Shown here: piece by piece, positions 1 through 9,277 of the stretch | How the letters are laid out: each line of letters opens with the position of its first letter | Numbering within the stretch: the first letter of the stretch is position 1 | Origin: SAR324 cluster bacterium | GTDB taxonomy: Bacteria; SAR324; XYD2-FULL-50-16; JAERRU01 | Assembly (NCBI GenBank): GCA_016735295.1 | Contig: JAERRU010000015.1 | Location: 1-64,000, forward strand | Reading direction: 5' to 3' | DNA: 64,000 nucleotides | Notes under the pieces: model-generated | The model's input: the letters and a program-made list of their open reading frames with translations, nothing else | Told to the model about the DNA's origin: nothing | The model's database searches: none | Position numbers and translations under genes: made by a program

Positions 1-158
1 ATTTACCGTAATTAAGGATGATACCTAACCCCACCTTGCGTTAAACGATTACCATCTTACCCAAATTGCTATTTGGATTGTGTTACGCACCGCTTGCCAT
101 TTACCGTAATTAAGGATAATACCTAACCCCATCTTATGTGAGGCTATTATCATCTTAT
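1..158. repeat. Two-copy 98-bp tandem repeat at the 3' side of the M23 peptidase gene
   Basis: The opening motif atttaccgtaattaagga occurs at position 1 and again at 99, giving a 98-bp period. The first 33 or so bases of the two copies are nearly identical. After that they drift, but still share blocks such as atcttacc/atcttatc. The second copy runs into the final codons of the minus-strand M23 peptidase gene, whose stop codon is at 159-161. The left edge of the window cuts the array, so more copies may lie upstream. No coding potential was seen. Confidence 0.75.
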
Positions 159-1118
159 CTAAAATTCCACGCTAAATTGATCAGTTACCACCGGTAATCC
201 TTCCAAAATATAGTTAGCAGGGTTAACCGGTTTGCCCTTCAACCATACCTCATAATGCAAATGATACCCGGTGCTTCGCTTGCCTGAATTACCCATTCTC
301 GCCACTATAGTGCCGCGCTTAACTTTTTTGCCTACCGCCACATCTTCGGATTTAGCCAAATGGGCATATAACGTTTTTATGTAATTACCATGATTAATCA
401 ACACCACATTACCAAAACTAACACTTTTATAAACCCTTTCCACCACTCCATCGGCAGTGGCGTAAACTGGGGTATATGGTAAAAATGCCCAGTCCACTCC
501 ATAATGCATGCGCTGCACTCCTAAAAATGGGTCACCTCGTAAACCATAACCAGAGGTTAAATATCCCGCTCTTACCGGCTTTATTAACGGAGTACTTGAT
601 AATTTATCCTTGTAAGACAATAAATATGCTTGAAGCTCGCTAAATGATTTTTTTATATTGGATAAATTAGTTATATTTTTTAAACTTACCTCAGTAATCA
701 ATGAAATAATTTTATTATCTTTAAAAAAGCTTTTATCGGATAAATTAACCCTATCTAAATTACTTGGTTGGCTAACATCAATCCCTTTTTCAAAATAACT
801 AACCGCATCACCACTAGAGCCTAAAGTTAATCTTAACTTATCATTAAACTTCACTAATTCTGCCAATTGGATAGATTCTTTATTTCGTTTAATCAAAATA
901 TTTTGTAATTTGATTTCTTGAAATTCATAATCTGTCATCATGCTTTGAAAGCTATTAACATTTTTCCAATAGACCACATACTGAAAAATCACATAACAAG
1001 TTAGTAAAAAAAATAAAAAGCTAGCCCACCGAAATACATCAATAAATACCGATGGAAATGCTATCTTTATTACCCTAGATAACTCTCTAGGCATTAACAC
1101 AAGGGTGCTTTTACGCAT
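159..1118 (-). CDS. M23 (LytM-type) zinc metallopeptidase, membrane-anchored
   Basis: Probable peptidoglycan endopeptidase or LytM-domain regulator acting in the periplasm. Residues about 31-50 form one transmembrane segment. Residues 50-180 are mostly helical, a typical coiled-coil spacer. The M23 domain covers about 185-305. The zinc ligands expected for the family are visible: H205 and D209 in HYGVD, and H288 in HLH, with H253 in YAHL as the conserved extra histidine. The architecture resembles MepM/EnvC-like proteins, and the length (319 aa) is normal. It is last in a minus-strand run after the HD-GYP gene, 55 bp away. Its 3' end borders a tandem repeat. Whether it cleaves D,D-crosslinks or only activates an amidase cannot be told from sequence, but the complete metal site favours an active enzyme. 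Confidence 0.9.
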   Translation of the reverse strand: MRKSTLVLMPRELSRVIKIAFPSVFIDVFRWASFLFFLLTCYVIFQYVVYWKNVNSFQSMMTDYEFQEIKLQNILIKRNKESIQLAELVKFNDKLRLTLGSSGDAVSYFEKGIDVSQPSNLDRVNLSDKSFFKDNKIISLITEVSLKNITNLSNIKKSFSELQAYLLSYKDKLSSTPLIKPVRAGYLTSGYGLRGDPFLGVQRMHYGVDWAFLPYTPVYATADGVVERVYKSVSFGNVVLINHGNYIKTLYAHLAKSEDVAVGKKVKRGTIVARMGNSGKRSTGYHLHYEVWLKGKPVNPANYILEGLPVVTDQFSVEF

Positions 1119-1173
1119 ATTTATTTATAATATTATTTAATTCAATCATCATTACACATCACAAGGATTAGAC

Positions 1174-2604
1174 TTACATATCCAATTTCATAAAAAATTG
1201 TAATGCGTCATTACCTTTAAAAAAAGTACGGTGATCAACCGCCGCTTCTATGTTTACATCTTTAAATTCCTTATTTGTTAAATCCATAATATCTGGTTTA
1301 CCAATTCTTTTACCATCTTTATCAAAACATATCATTAAAGTAGGCCTTAATGAATATTGATCATTAGATATCACAAATCCATACTGATTGTTGGATAAAT
1401 GCAAAAAAGAACCCACCGGATAAATACCAAATGCCTTAATAAAAACGTCCACCAGCCAGCTATCAAATTGCTTTGGAGCCCAAGATCTAATTTTTTTAAG
1501 TGCCAAAAATGGCGTGTCTGGGTCACGGTAAGGGCGGTTAGTTACCAATGCCTGATAAACATCAACTATCATTAGCAATCTAACAATCTCGGCTGTATTT
1601 TGATAGTCCACACTGTGCGGATAGCCAGTATCATCTTTTCTAGAATGATGAGAAAATCCCATTTCTATCTGCAAACCTTTCATATTAAGGCCTCGCATAA
1701 TTTCTGCAGAGTAAACGGGGTGCAATTTCATCATTTCCCATTCTTCCTCATTTAATCTGCCTGGCTTGTTCAACACTTTGAGGGGAATTTTGGATTTCCC
1801 TATATCATGAAATAACGCCCCTACCGTAATTTCTTGCAAGGCCTGTTCATCATAACTGCCCATATACTTAAGTACATATAACAATTGATTAGAAACATCA
1901 ACACAGTGGCGAAAAGTATAATCATCATGATCTTTTAAAATCATCAGCACGCTAGATGCTTGATTATTTCGCGGCATATTGTAACACATTTTAGAGGCTA
2001 AATTTTCAATATTTTTTGTTTTAATGGGCTGCCTATTCCCATAACCGAAAAAATTACCTAATAGCTCTGCACCATCTTCTTGAATTTTTTCTGACGCTGG
2101 AATATCATCTTGTAGTTGATGAAATTCTGTTAACACAGCAGTCACATGTTTATTGACTCTGCTTTTAGCAGGAGATCTTATCACTGAAGTAGGGTCTAGG
2201 CTGTAAAAATCCTCTATAGACAAGTTAGGATTTAGTATTTTCAAATTGTCCAGTTCCTCTTCATTCATATATTGAACAAAGATATTATCGATTTCCATGC
2301 TTTTTAAAAGCTCGATATGCTCGGGTGATTTAATTCTAAAATGATTTTTCATCCGCCCAAGTTTAATAATTTTATCAGTAGGCCTAATATTCTCATAAGA
2401 TACTAGCCTATCTTTACCTTCACGTGTAACGGTGATGTGGCCAAATTGATATTTTTCTAAAAATTTTTGGGTGATATTGCTAGTAGAGCGAGTTGCACAA
2501 AATCTAGGAGGTGTGCCGTCTAATCCGACTACTATCATCCCTAATTTTAGTTCACTAGCTAATATCACATCATATACATTCTTTTGTTCAGCTTCCGTTC
2601 CCAT
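1174..2604 (-). CDS. HD-GYP domain protein, probable cyclic-di-GMP phosphodiesterase
   Basis: Cytoplasmic signalling protein that in its family hydrolyses cyclic-di-GMP. With the start used here (476 aa) the N-terminal part, about residues 10-60, looks like a DUF3391-type domain. The HD-GYP domain covers about 220-390: H233, the metal-binding HDIGK at 266-270, paired histidines at 319-320 and GYP at 327-329. The stretch before GYP reads HHSRKDDTGYP, whereas the usual form is HHE-x2-DG-x-GYP, so the Glu is replaced and activity is not certain. The ATG at 2602-2604 was chosen because AGGAAGAG lies just upstream. A longer in-frame start at 2652 would overlap the end of hemB by 26 bp. The gene starts 22 bp after hemB and is probably cotranscribed with it. 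The PilZ protein at 42.6 kb is a possible receptor for the same messenger. Confidence 0.85.
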   Translation of the reverse strand: MGTEAEQKNVYDVILASELKLGMIVVGLDGTPPRFCATRSTSNITQKFLEKYQFGHITVTREGKDRLVSYENIRPTDKIIKLGRMKNHFRIKSPEHIELLKSMEIDNIFVQYMNEEELDNLKILNPNLSIEDFYSLDPTSVIRSPAKSRVNKHVTAVLTEFHQLQDDIPASEKIQEDGAELLGNFFGYGNRQPIKTKNIENLASKMCYNMPRNNQASSVLMILKDHDDYTFRHCVDVSNQLLYVLKYMGSYDEQALQEITVGALFHDIGKSKIPLKVLNKPGRLNEEEWEMMKLHPVYSAEIMRGLNMKGLQIEMGFSHHSRKDDTGYPHSVDYQNTAEIVRLLMIVDVYQALVTNRPYRDPDTPFLALKKIRSWAPKQFDSWLVDVFIKAFGIYPVGSFLHLSNNQYGFVISNDQYSLRPTLMICFDKDGKRIGKPDIMDLTNKEFKDVNIEAAVDHRTFFKGNDALQFFMKLDM

Positions 2605-2626
2605 TTTTCTCTTCCTAAGTTTAAAA

Positions 2627-3616
2627 TTAACTGCCCGACAAAGTTTTCGCAACTTCTAGTGCACTATAAGAGATAATTATATTAGCTCCTGCACGCTTAA
2701 AGGCATAAAAAATTTCCAAAACACAGCTTTCATAATTCAAAAATCCCTTATCGTTCGCCAATTTTAACATAGTATATTCTCCCGACACATTATAAACAGC
2801 AACTATCGCATTAAGATTATCACTAAAACTCTTCACCACATCAATATAAGCCAAACCCGGCTTAACTATTATAATATCTGCTCCTTCATCCAAATCTAAC
2901 TTTGCCTCACGCAAGGCTTCATCCCCATTTCGATAATCCATTTGATAGGTTTTCTTATCACCCTTTAATATTGATGAGCCTAGTGCCCCCCGAAATGGCC
3001 CATAAAAAGCTGACGCATATTTAGCACTATATGACATTATTAACACATCAGTAAATCCATGATTATCTAACTCTCGGCGAATAAAAGCCACTCGCCCATC
3101 CATCATATCAGAAGGAGCCACAATATCAGCTCCTGCCTCGGCTTGCGCCACCGCCATATCGGCTAATAAAGGCAGAGTTTCATCATTCAAAATTATACTT
3201 CCTTCCAACACCCCATCGTGACCATGATCAGTATAAGGATCTAACGCTACATCTGTTGCTATAGTTATTTCAGGGAAATTAGATTTTATCTTTTTGATTA
3301 TCTCAAAATAATAAAAATCTCTATCCCGAGATAAAGATCCATACTTATCTTTTTTATCGGCATCTACTAACGGAAATAATAATATGGTAGAAATATTAAA
3401 TTTTAATAACTCTTCTATATGAATCAATAAAGCGGTTAATGAATAGCTAAAAATTCCTGGCATAGAAGCTATCTCTTGCTTGCCTTTTCGCTTATCTGTT
3501 ACAAAAATTGGTTGGATAAATTCAGTTGCACTTAAAGTATTTTCAGCCACTAAATCCCTTATTGACGGTGATTTTCTAACTCGTCTGAGTCTATGTGTAA
3601 GGCTTTGCTTTTTCAT
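2627..3616 (-). CDS. hemB: Delta-aminolevulinic acid dehydratase (porphobilinogen synthase)
   Basis: Condenses two 5-aminolevulinate molecules to porphobilinogen in haem synthesis. The two Schiff-base/catalytic lysines are visible, K199 in SAKYAS and K252 in VKPG. The metal-binding loop reads DVALDPYTDHGHDG, the cysteine-free form typical of Mg-dependent enzymes such as that of Pseudomonas rather than the zinc/cysteine type. The ATG at 3614-3616 gives 329 aa and places MKKQ before the conserved RLRR motif. A GTG 36 bp upstream would add a 12-residue extension and is less likely. It precedes the HD-GYP gene with a 22-bp gap. Assignment is secure. Confidence 0.96.
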   Translation of the reverse strand: MKKQSLTHRLRRVRKSPSIRDLVAENTLSATEFIQPIFVTDKRKGKQEIASMPGIFSYSLTALLIHIEELLKFNISTILLFPLVDADKKDKYGSLSRDRDFYYFEIIKKIKSNFPEITIATDVALDPYTDHGHDGVLEGSIILNDETLPLLADMAVAQAEAGADIVAPSDMMDGRVAFIRRELDNHGFTDVLIMSYSAKYASAFYGPFRGALGSSILKGDKKTYQMDYRNGDEALREAKLDLDEGADIIIVKPGLAYIDVVKSFSDNLNAIVAVYNVSGEYTMLKLANDKGFLNYESCVLEIFYAFKRAGANIIISYSALEVAKTLSGS

Positions 3617-3923
3617 TTTTTTATCCAAATTAAATATTAATTTTATACTCACAAAATAACTATAACAATCATTATAGAAACTATGAAAGGAAATTATTAT
3701 TATTTAACCAAAAAGCAGCCTTCCTAAATTACTTATTTGAGAAATAAATATATTTGCTATGATAGACCTAGTTGATGTGTATTTGATATATTTGGACTTA
3801 TTGGACTTAGGTTAGCTCATTATATCCAGCCGATGAAAAATCAGCTAGACCAACTACTAATATTTTAGGTATAATCATTATTAAAAATAATGTCAACATA
3901 ATTTTATTGTTATTGCCATAATT
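3617..3923. other. AT-rich intergenic region between metF and hemB
   Basis: About 300 bp lie between the end of metF and the start of hemB, both on the minus strand. No open reading frame, tRNA or convincing hairpin was found. The stretch should hold the hemB promoter, but the AT-richness prevents picking -35/-10 boxes with confidence. Confidence 0.5.
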
Positions 3924-4766
3924 CTAAAAAGCAATATTGATCCACCGACATATTTGAAAAGTTAGTGAAGTGCTATTTAGGGTATAAAAATGAAAATGAT
4001 TAACCCCATTATCAATTAATCTTGTTACCTGGTGGCTCAACACATTCATCGCTAAAAGATTGTGGTGTAATGATTGATGGCTCATATCAGCAAACATCTC
4101 ATGCAAAAAATTAGGCACATTAGCCTGGCACCGCCTAGCGAAAATAAGTAACTTGTCAAAATTTAAAATAGGCAACAATCCCGGCACAATTTCCACCCTT
4201 ATCCCCGCCAAGTAAGCCTTATCGCGAAATCTTAAAAATACATCAGGGTCAAAAAAAAATTGAGTTATTACTCGGTTAGCCCCCTGATCCACCTTCATTT
4301 TAAGATTTTCAATATCCGCCGCCAAGCTAGTAGCCTTAGGGTGCTTTTCCGGATAACCGGCTACTGATATATCAAAATCTCCTTCTTGTTTTAAAATTTT
4401 CACCACTTGAGCAGCATCTTTTATTTCTTGACCAGAAAAGTCTCCATTTTCCAAGTCTCCTCGCAAAGCCACCACCCTTTTAATCCCTGATGCATAATAG
4501 TCTCTAGCCAATTCCCGTAAACTATTAACCGTTTGATTAATGCTAACTATATGAGCAACCGCTTCTATATTAGTATTTCGCTTAATCTTTAAAGTAAGCT
4601 CCTTAGTGCTTCCATTAGCTTGCGATTCTCCACTGCTAGTAACCGAAAAATAAGCCGGTGATAACGTTTTGAGCTCTGATATTGATTGCCAAAATCTTAT
4701 TTGAGCTTGCTTAGTTTTTGCGGGAAAAACCTCTAAACTAAAGCTTATCTTAGATTTTTTTTTCAT
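3924..4766 (-). CDS. metF: 5,10-methylenetetrahydrofolate reductase
   Basis: FAD enzyme that makes 5-methyl-THF, the methyl donor for the methionine synthase encoded just upstream. The family signature near the N-terminus is SLEVFPAK with the catalytic glutamate at E12. The TIM-barrel blocks VALRGD and TQFFFD, which bind folate and flavin, are present. At 280 aa it is slightly shorter than the E. coli protein (296 aa) but ends normally. It follows metE on the same strand after 36 bp, so metE-metF is an operon providing both steps of the final methyl transfer. Confidence 0.96.
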   Translation of the reverse strand: MKKKSKISFSLEVFPAKTKQAQIRFWQSISELKTLSPAYFSVTSSGESQANGSTKELTLKIKRNTNIEAVAHIVSINQTVNSLRELARDYYASGIKRVVALRGDLENGDFSGQEIKDAAQVVKILKQEGDFDISVAGYPEKHPKATSLAADIENLKMKVDQGANRVITQFFFDPDVFLRFRDKAYLAGIRVEIVPGLLPILNFDKLLIFARRCQANVPNFLHEMFADMSHQSLHHNLLAMNVLSHQVTRLIDNGVNHFHFYTLNSTSLTFQICRWINIAF

Positions 4767-4802
4767 TATATGGCTAATAATATCACCAAATTTACCACTA
4801 TT

Positions 4803-7100
4803 CTAACACAGCTCGCGCATAGTTTTTGCTGCTTGCACCATATTTTCTAATGATTTTTCAACTTCTGGCCAATTCCTAGTTTTTAACCCACAATCAGGAT
4901 TTACCCACAACTTCTCATGATCAATAAGTTGGCTCGCCTTTTTTAATAAATCAACCATCTCCTTTGTAGAAGGCACATTAGGTGAATGAATATCATAAAC
5001 TCCAGGGCCTATATCATTTGGATATTTAAAATTTTGTAACCCGCCAATCAACTCAAAACCAGAGCGTGACGCCTCTATTGAAATCACATCTGCGTCCATT
5101 TTAGCAATCGCGTCCATTATATCATTAAACTCGCTATAACACATATGAGTATGTATTTGCGTTTCATCTCTCACTCCTGATGAGGCCACTTGAAATGCTC
5201 CTACCGCCCAATCAAAATAATCTTTCCATTCACTATTTTTTAACGGCATACCCTCTCTAAAAGCAGGTTCATCTATTTGAATTATTTGAATACCCGCTTT
5301 TTCCAAATCTAATGTTTCCTCTTTAATAGCTAATGCCAATTGCAAAGCTACCTCCCTTTGTGTTAAATCATCTCTCACAAACGACCACCGCAACATAGTA
5401 ATAGGCCCAGTTAACATGCCTTTAACTATTTTATTGGCGTCAAGCTTGCTCTTTGCGTATGCACTCCACTTGATAGTAATTTCATTTGGTCGGGAAATAT
5501 CACCATAAATAATCGGTGGTTTCACACACCGAGAACCATAGCTTTGCACCCAGCCATATGTAGAAAATGCAAATCCCGCCATCTGCTCACCAAAATATTC
5601 AACCATATCATTCCTTTCCGGCTCTCCATGCACTAAAACATCTAATCCTATCTTAAGTTGCTTTTGTATTACCTTATCTATCTCCTCTTTTATTTTGTTT
5701 TCATATTCCACCAAACTCATTTGCGATGATTTATATAACCGCCGATATTTTCTTATTTGAGCAGTTTGCGGAAATGAGCCTATCGTGGTAGTAGGAAATA
5801 AAGGTAAATTTAGATTATCCTTTTGCTGTATTCTACGCTTAGCAAAGCTAGATTTTCGTTTATAATCAGATTCATCCAACCCAGCCACCTTGCCCCGCAC
5901 TTGTTGATTAATTACCTTCATTGACGCCTGCTTAACGGATAAAATTTCTTGACGCTCCTTTAATATATTAATAAATTCTTCCCCCTTTCCATCAATAAGC
6001 CCCAATCTTATTTGATTAAGCTCTGCTAATTTTTGCACACTAAAAGCTAGCCAAGATTTAACATCACTATCCATTTTTTCTTCAAGAGTAGCATCAACTG
6101 GCACATGCAATAAAGAACAACTAGGGGCTAGCCACAAATTTTGCCCCCGCCTTAAATAAGCCCCTCTTAGCATTTCTACCGACGCTGCTATATCATTTAT
6201 CCAAATATTACCACCATCCACAATGCCCGCAGATAATATTTTATCTTTAGCTAGCTTTTGCTCAACATAGCTAAAATCACTTTTCCCTTTAATCAAATCT
6301 AAATGTAGACCACCTACCGGCAAAGATATGGCTAGATCGCGATTTTCCCCTAGCTTATCAAAATAATTAGCTAGTAAAATATTTTTACCTGCCCCACTCT
6401 CATTAAATGCCGAGTACGCATCCTTTATCGCCTCTTGCCAATTTTCATCTAATTCCATTGATAAAATAGGTTCATCTAATTCAATCCACTCCACCCCTTG
6501 GGCTAATAGTTTGCTCAATATTTCCTGATATACATTTAATAAAGGCTTTAACAGGCTTAATTTATCAAAATCATCCCCCTTCACCTTGCCTAGCCATAAA
6601 TAGCTAACTGGGCCAATAAATACCGGTTTTGCCTTAAATCCAGCTTTATGTGCTTCTGCTACTTCATCAAATAAGCTCGAAAAACTTAACTCAAATTTCT
6701 GATTTTTTGTGAATTCAGGTACTATATAATGGTAATTAGTATCAAACCATTTTGTCATTTCAGAGGCACTTTCTTCAATTCCTCTTGCTGATCTGCCTCT
6801 GGCCATTAAAAACATATCATCTAAAGTAATATTTTTTCGATCTATGCTAGAAAATCTTGAAGGAATTACTCCCAAAGTTAATGAGGCATTTAATATGTGA
6901 TCATAATAATTAAAATCACCTACTGGCACATAATCTAACCCACTATTATTTTGTAATTGCCAATTATTTAATCTTAGCTCTTTGCCTAGTTTTTCTAATT
7001 TTTCAAGCGATATGTTACCACTCCAATAGCTTTCTATCGCCTTTTTCCATTCTCGATTTTTACCTATTTTGGGAAAGCCTAGGGAATGTAGTTTTATCAT
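4803..7100 (-). CDS. metE: Cobalamin-independent methionine synthase
   Basis: Transfers the methyl group of 5-methyltetrahydropteroyl-glutamate to homocysteine without B12. The full two-barrel length is present (765 aa). The zinc/homocysteine site is intact: H652 and C654 (HMC), E676 (SIEASRS) and C737 (NPDCGLK). All are offset by the same 11 residues from the E. coli ligands. The inter-barrel motif TTTIGSFPQT is also clear. It is first in the metE-metF operon. No sequence resembling a SAM or cobalamin riboswitch was recognised in the 275 bp before its start. Confidence 0.97.
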   Translation of the reverse strand: MIKLHSLGFPKIGKNREWKKAIESYWSGNISLEKLEKLGKELRLNNWQLQNNSGLDYVPVGDFNYYDHILNASLTLGVIPSRFSSIDRKNITLDDMFLMARGRSARGIEESASEMTKWFDTNYHYIVPEFTKNQKFELSFSSLFDEVAEAHKAGFKAKPVFIGPVSYLWLGKVKGDDFDKLSLLKPLLNVYQEILSKLLAQGVEWIELDEPILSMELDENWQEAIKDAYSAFNESGAGKNILLANYFDKLGENRDLAISLPVGGLHLDLIKGKSDFSYVEQKLAKDKILSAGIVDGGNIWINDIAASVEMLRGAYLRRGQNLWLAPSCSLLHVPVDATLEEKMDSDVKSWLAFSVQKLAELNQIRLGLIDGKGEEFINILKERQEILSVKQASMKVINQQVRGKVAGLDESDYKRKSSFAKRRIQQKDNLNLPLFPTTTIGSFPQTAQIRKYRRLYKSSQMSLVEYENKIKEEIDKVIQKQLKIGLDVLVHGEPERNDMVEYFGEQMAGFAFSTYGWVQSYGSRCVKPPIIYGDISRPNEITIKWSAYAKSKLDANKIVKGMLTGPITMLRWSFVRDDLTQREVALQLALAIKEETLDLEKAGIQIIQIDEPAFREGMPLKNSEWKDYFDWAVGAFQVASSGVRDETQIHTHMCYSEFNDIMDAIAKMDADVISIEASRSGFELIGGLQNFKYPNDIGPGVYDIHSPNVPSTKEMVDLLKKASQLIDHEKLWVNPDCGLKTRNWPEVEKSLENMVQAAKTMRELC

Positions 7101-7266
7101 GATATTCTTTTAATATGATATTATTATGTATGCTTAATAAATAAAATAAATCTAAACATTTTGCTCAACAAAGTAGTCTGGCATTCTTACAAAATAAATC
7201 ACAAAAGACAATCATATTATTTCTTATATTACAAAAAAATAACCCTTCCCAAAATATTATAAATAA

Positions 7267-7348
7267 AGCTTTCGCTTACTAAAATGATAAATCAGTATTA
7301 TTATGAGATAATATGAATGAGGATATTTGGCGATATTTGGCGAAAGCT
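7267..7348 (-). terminator. Possible terminator or leader hairpin between the lipoprotein gene and metE
   Basis: A perfect 9-bp inverted repeat, agctttcgc at 7267-7275 and gcgaaagct at 7340-7348, is separated by 64 bp. On the minus strand it lies 28 bp after the lipoprotein stop and is followed by a T-rich run. This would suit a terminator for that gene, or a leader structure upstream of metE. The long loop makes either reading tentative. Confidence 0.3.
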
Positions 7349-7375
7349 AATAAAAAAATAAATAGTTATATTCCT

Positions 7376-9118
7376 TTAAAAACTAGCCTTTCTTAAAATT
7401 ATTTGCCAATTATGAGCGACTGGCCCTAAAATTATACCTTTTGCTTGACTAGATTGAGCCACCTTGTTTATTTTAGTAAGATAAATATTTAAGCTACTAG
7501 CCATCTTGATATCATCGCTATAGGCAGCCTTTAAAAGCAACGTTTGCTTATCTTTCATCTCATCGCTAATTATTTGAGCTGCATTTTGATAATTTTTGAA
7601 TAATATCCCCGCTGATCGGGAAGTGCCTTTACCAACAATATTATGCTCACCAAGAACAAAAAAATCTACTGGTAAACCAATTATCTGTTTATAACTAATC
7701 GCATGCTTATACAATGATATAGAAACAGAATTTACCAATTCTGGAAAAATCTCTATACCCACATCCAACAAGGGATAATCAGCCTTAATTCTTTGCACCA
7801 TCTTAAGCAGTAAAAGATGGATTTTTGATACTTTCCACCGACTAAAATATACCAAATTATGACTAACCTTTTGGTTAACAGCAAAATTGCCATTTATCAA
7901 CTTTTCAGAAATATCTAAGGGCGAAAAATTATGCTCACTCTTTGCGTTATACGCAATTAAATTAATATCAGATAACCCTTCATTGATACTAAAAACATAA
8001 TCATCATCTATAATAATGCCATCTATATCGTATTTTGCTATCTCTCCCACTAAAGATAGTAAATATTCTAAACTATTATCGTGCAGTAAATTTAACTTTA
8101 AATTGTAATTAGTCTTCTTTCTAATAGGATCCCACGTTTGATCCATTAATTCTGAATAGCTAAAGTTAAGCCAGCTATGATCTCGCATCGGTAATTTAAT
8201 ATATAAACTCAACCCCACATCTTTAACTATAGAAACAAAGGTTTTGAATGTATTATTAACACTATTGATGTGCTGGCTAGCAAACAACGTTCCCCCGCCC
8301 GAATTTGAATGAGTGAATGGAACCAAATTGTGTGGTGGATTTTGAAAAGGTGTAAATATAACCCTCTTTAAATTATACTGCTTTAATTGCCCCAAATGCT
8401 CCCTAAAATCAATCCACGAATCAAAATTAAGCTCGCTTATCTCAATTGTGCCTTGCTTTAAAAATTTCCTATCGAAAAGCTCGTGATGAAAAAATTCATC
8501 TCTCATCTTTTCTACTTGATTAGTAAATTGGGACTCAGGATAACTTTCTAAAAATGCATCACTAAATTTTAAAAATTTAATCTGGTTTCGCTCACGAAAT
8601 AATCTTAATATAGCAAAAAACATCTTTTGCTCAGTAGTTTCTCCTATTAATTCATCGGCTACAATCAATTTATCTGCGCCTTCATCATCAATCAATAAAT
8701 TATCATCACCAAAATTAACCGCCCCTAACTCTCCCCCCGTATCCAAATAATCAGCCCCCCCTAAACCAATCAGGCCGTTATTAACTAAAGAATCTTGATT
8801 ATCCGTTAAATCATCGGCTAAATCATCGACTAAATCTTCTTCCAAGCCTTCGTCCAAGCCCTCCTCAGCTAAATCACTCGCTTCACCATCTGTCTCATTT
8901 CCTTGCTCAACTCCATCTTTATCATCATCAACTCCTTCAATTACTTCCTCAGGTACATCATTATCATCATCAATGATAATTTCTGAAAATTGATCGTCGG
9001 CTGGTTTATCGTAATTTTGTGCGTAATAATGTCTCTCTTCTAAGGGAACCTTAGATACGCACCCAGCCAGAATTGATACTACTGTTACTATCGCTATTTT
9101 TAAAAATTTATCGCCCAT
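7376..9118 (-). CDS. Lipoprotein with acidic linker and PgaB-like glycoside-hydrolase (TIM-barrel) domain
   Basis: A signal peptide ends in the lipobox LAGC (Cys19-20 region), so the protein should be a lipoprotein. Residues about 30-150 are extremely acidic and repetitive (runs such as EEGLDEGLEEDLVDDLADD), encoded by 9-12-bp DNA repeats near 8790-8880. The rest (about 160-580) resembles the C-terminal hydrolase-like domain of PgaB, the poly-N-acetylglucosamine deacetylase/hydrolase. The block YDIDGIIIDDDYVFS matches the PgaB strand carrying paired acidic residues, and the strands around VIFTPF and LYIKLPM fit a family-10-like barrel. The PgaB deacetylase domain is absent. A role in exopolysaccharide or cell-wall glycan processing is inferred. 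Substrate unknown. Confidence 0.6.
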   Translation of the reverse strand: MGDKFLKIAIVTVVSILAGCVSKVPLEERHYYAQNYDKPADDQFSEIIIDDDNDVPEEVIEGVDDDKDGVEQGNETDGEASDLAEEGLDEGLEEDLVDDLADDLTDNQDSLVNNGLIGLGGADYLDTGGELGAVNFGDDNLLIDDEGADKLIVADELIGETTEQKMFFAILRLFRERNQIKFLKFSDAFLESYPESQFTNQVEKMRDEFFHHELFDRKFLKQGTIEISELNFDSWIDFREHLGQLKQYNLKRVIFTPFQNPPHNLVPFTHSNSGGGTLFASQHINSVNNTFKTFVSIVKDVGLSLYIKLPMRDHSWLNFSYSELMDQTWDPIRKKTNYNLKLNLLHDNSLEYLLSLVGEIAKYDIDGIIIDDDYVFSINEGLSDINLIAYNAKSEHNFSPLDISEKLINGNFAVNQKVSHNLVYFSRWKVSKIHLLLLKMVQRIKADYPLLDVGIEIFPELVNSVSISLYKHAISYKQIIGLPVDFFVLGEHNIVGKGTSRSAGILFKNYQNAAQIISDEMKDKQTLLLKAAYSDDIKMASSLNIYLTKINKVAQSSQAKGIILGPVAHNWQIILRKASF

Positions 9119-9277
9119 CTTGATAATTTAGCTATCGCTGGTGTTATGCAAAATCTATTATTTCTTTGTTATCTCTGGAAAACATAATATTATCATTATG
9201 CAAGCATTGTGCGAATTTAATACTATATTATTATAATAACTAGTGAGCAAAAAAACGCTTAGCACTTAACTTATCAA

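Noticed and set aside
2605-2652. Longer start for the HD-GYP gene
   Set aside because: It would overlap hemB and add a basic non-conserved stretch; the ATG at 2604 has a good ribosome site.
7101-7375. SAM or cobalamin riboswitch upstream of metE
   Set aside because: No conserved core of either class was recognised in this AT-rich leader; only one inverted repeat is visible.
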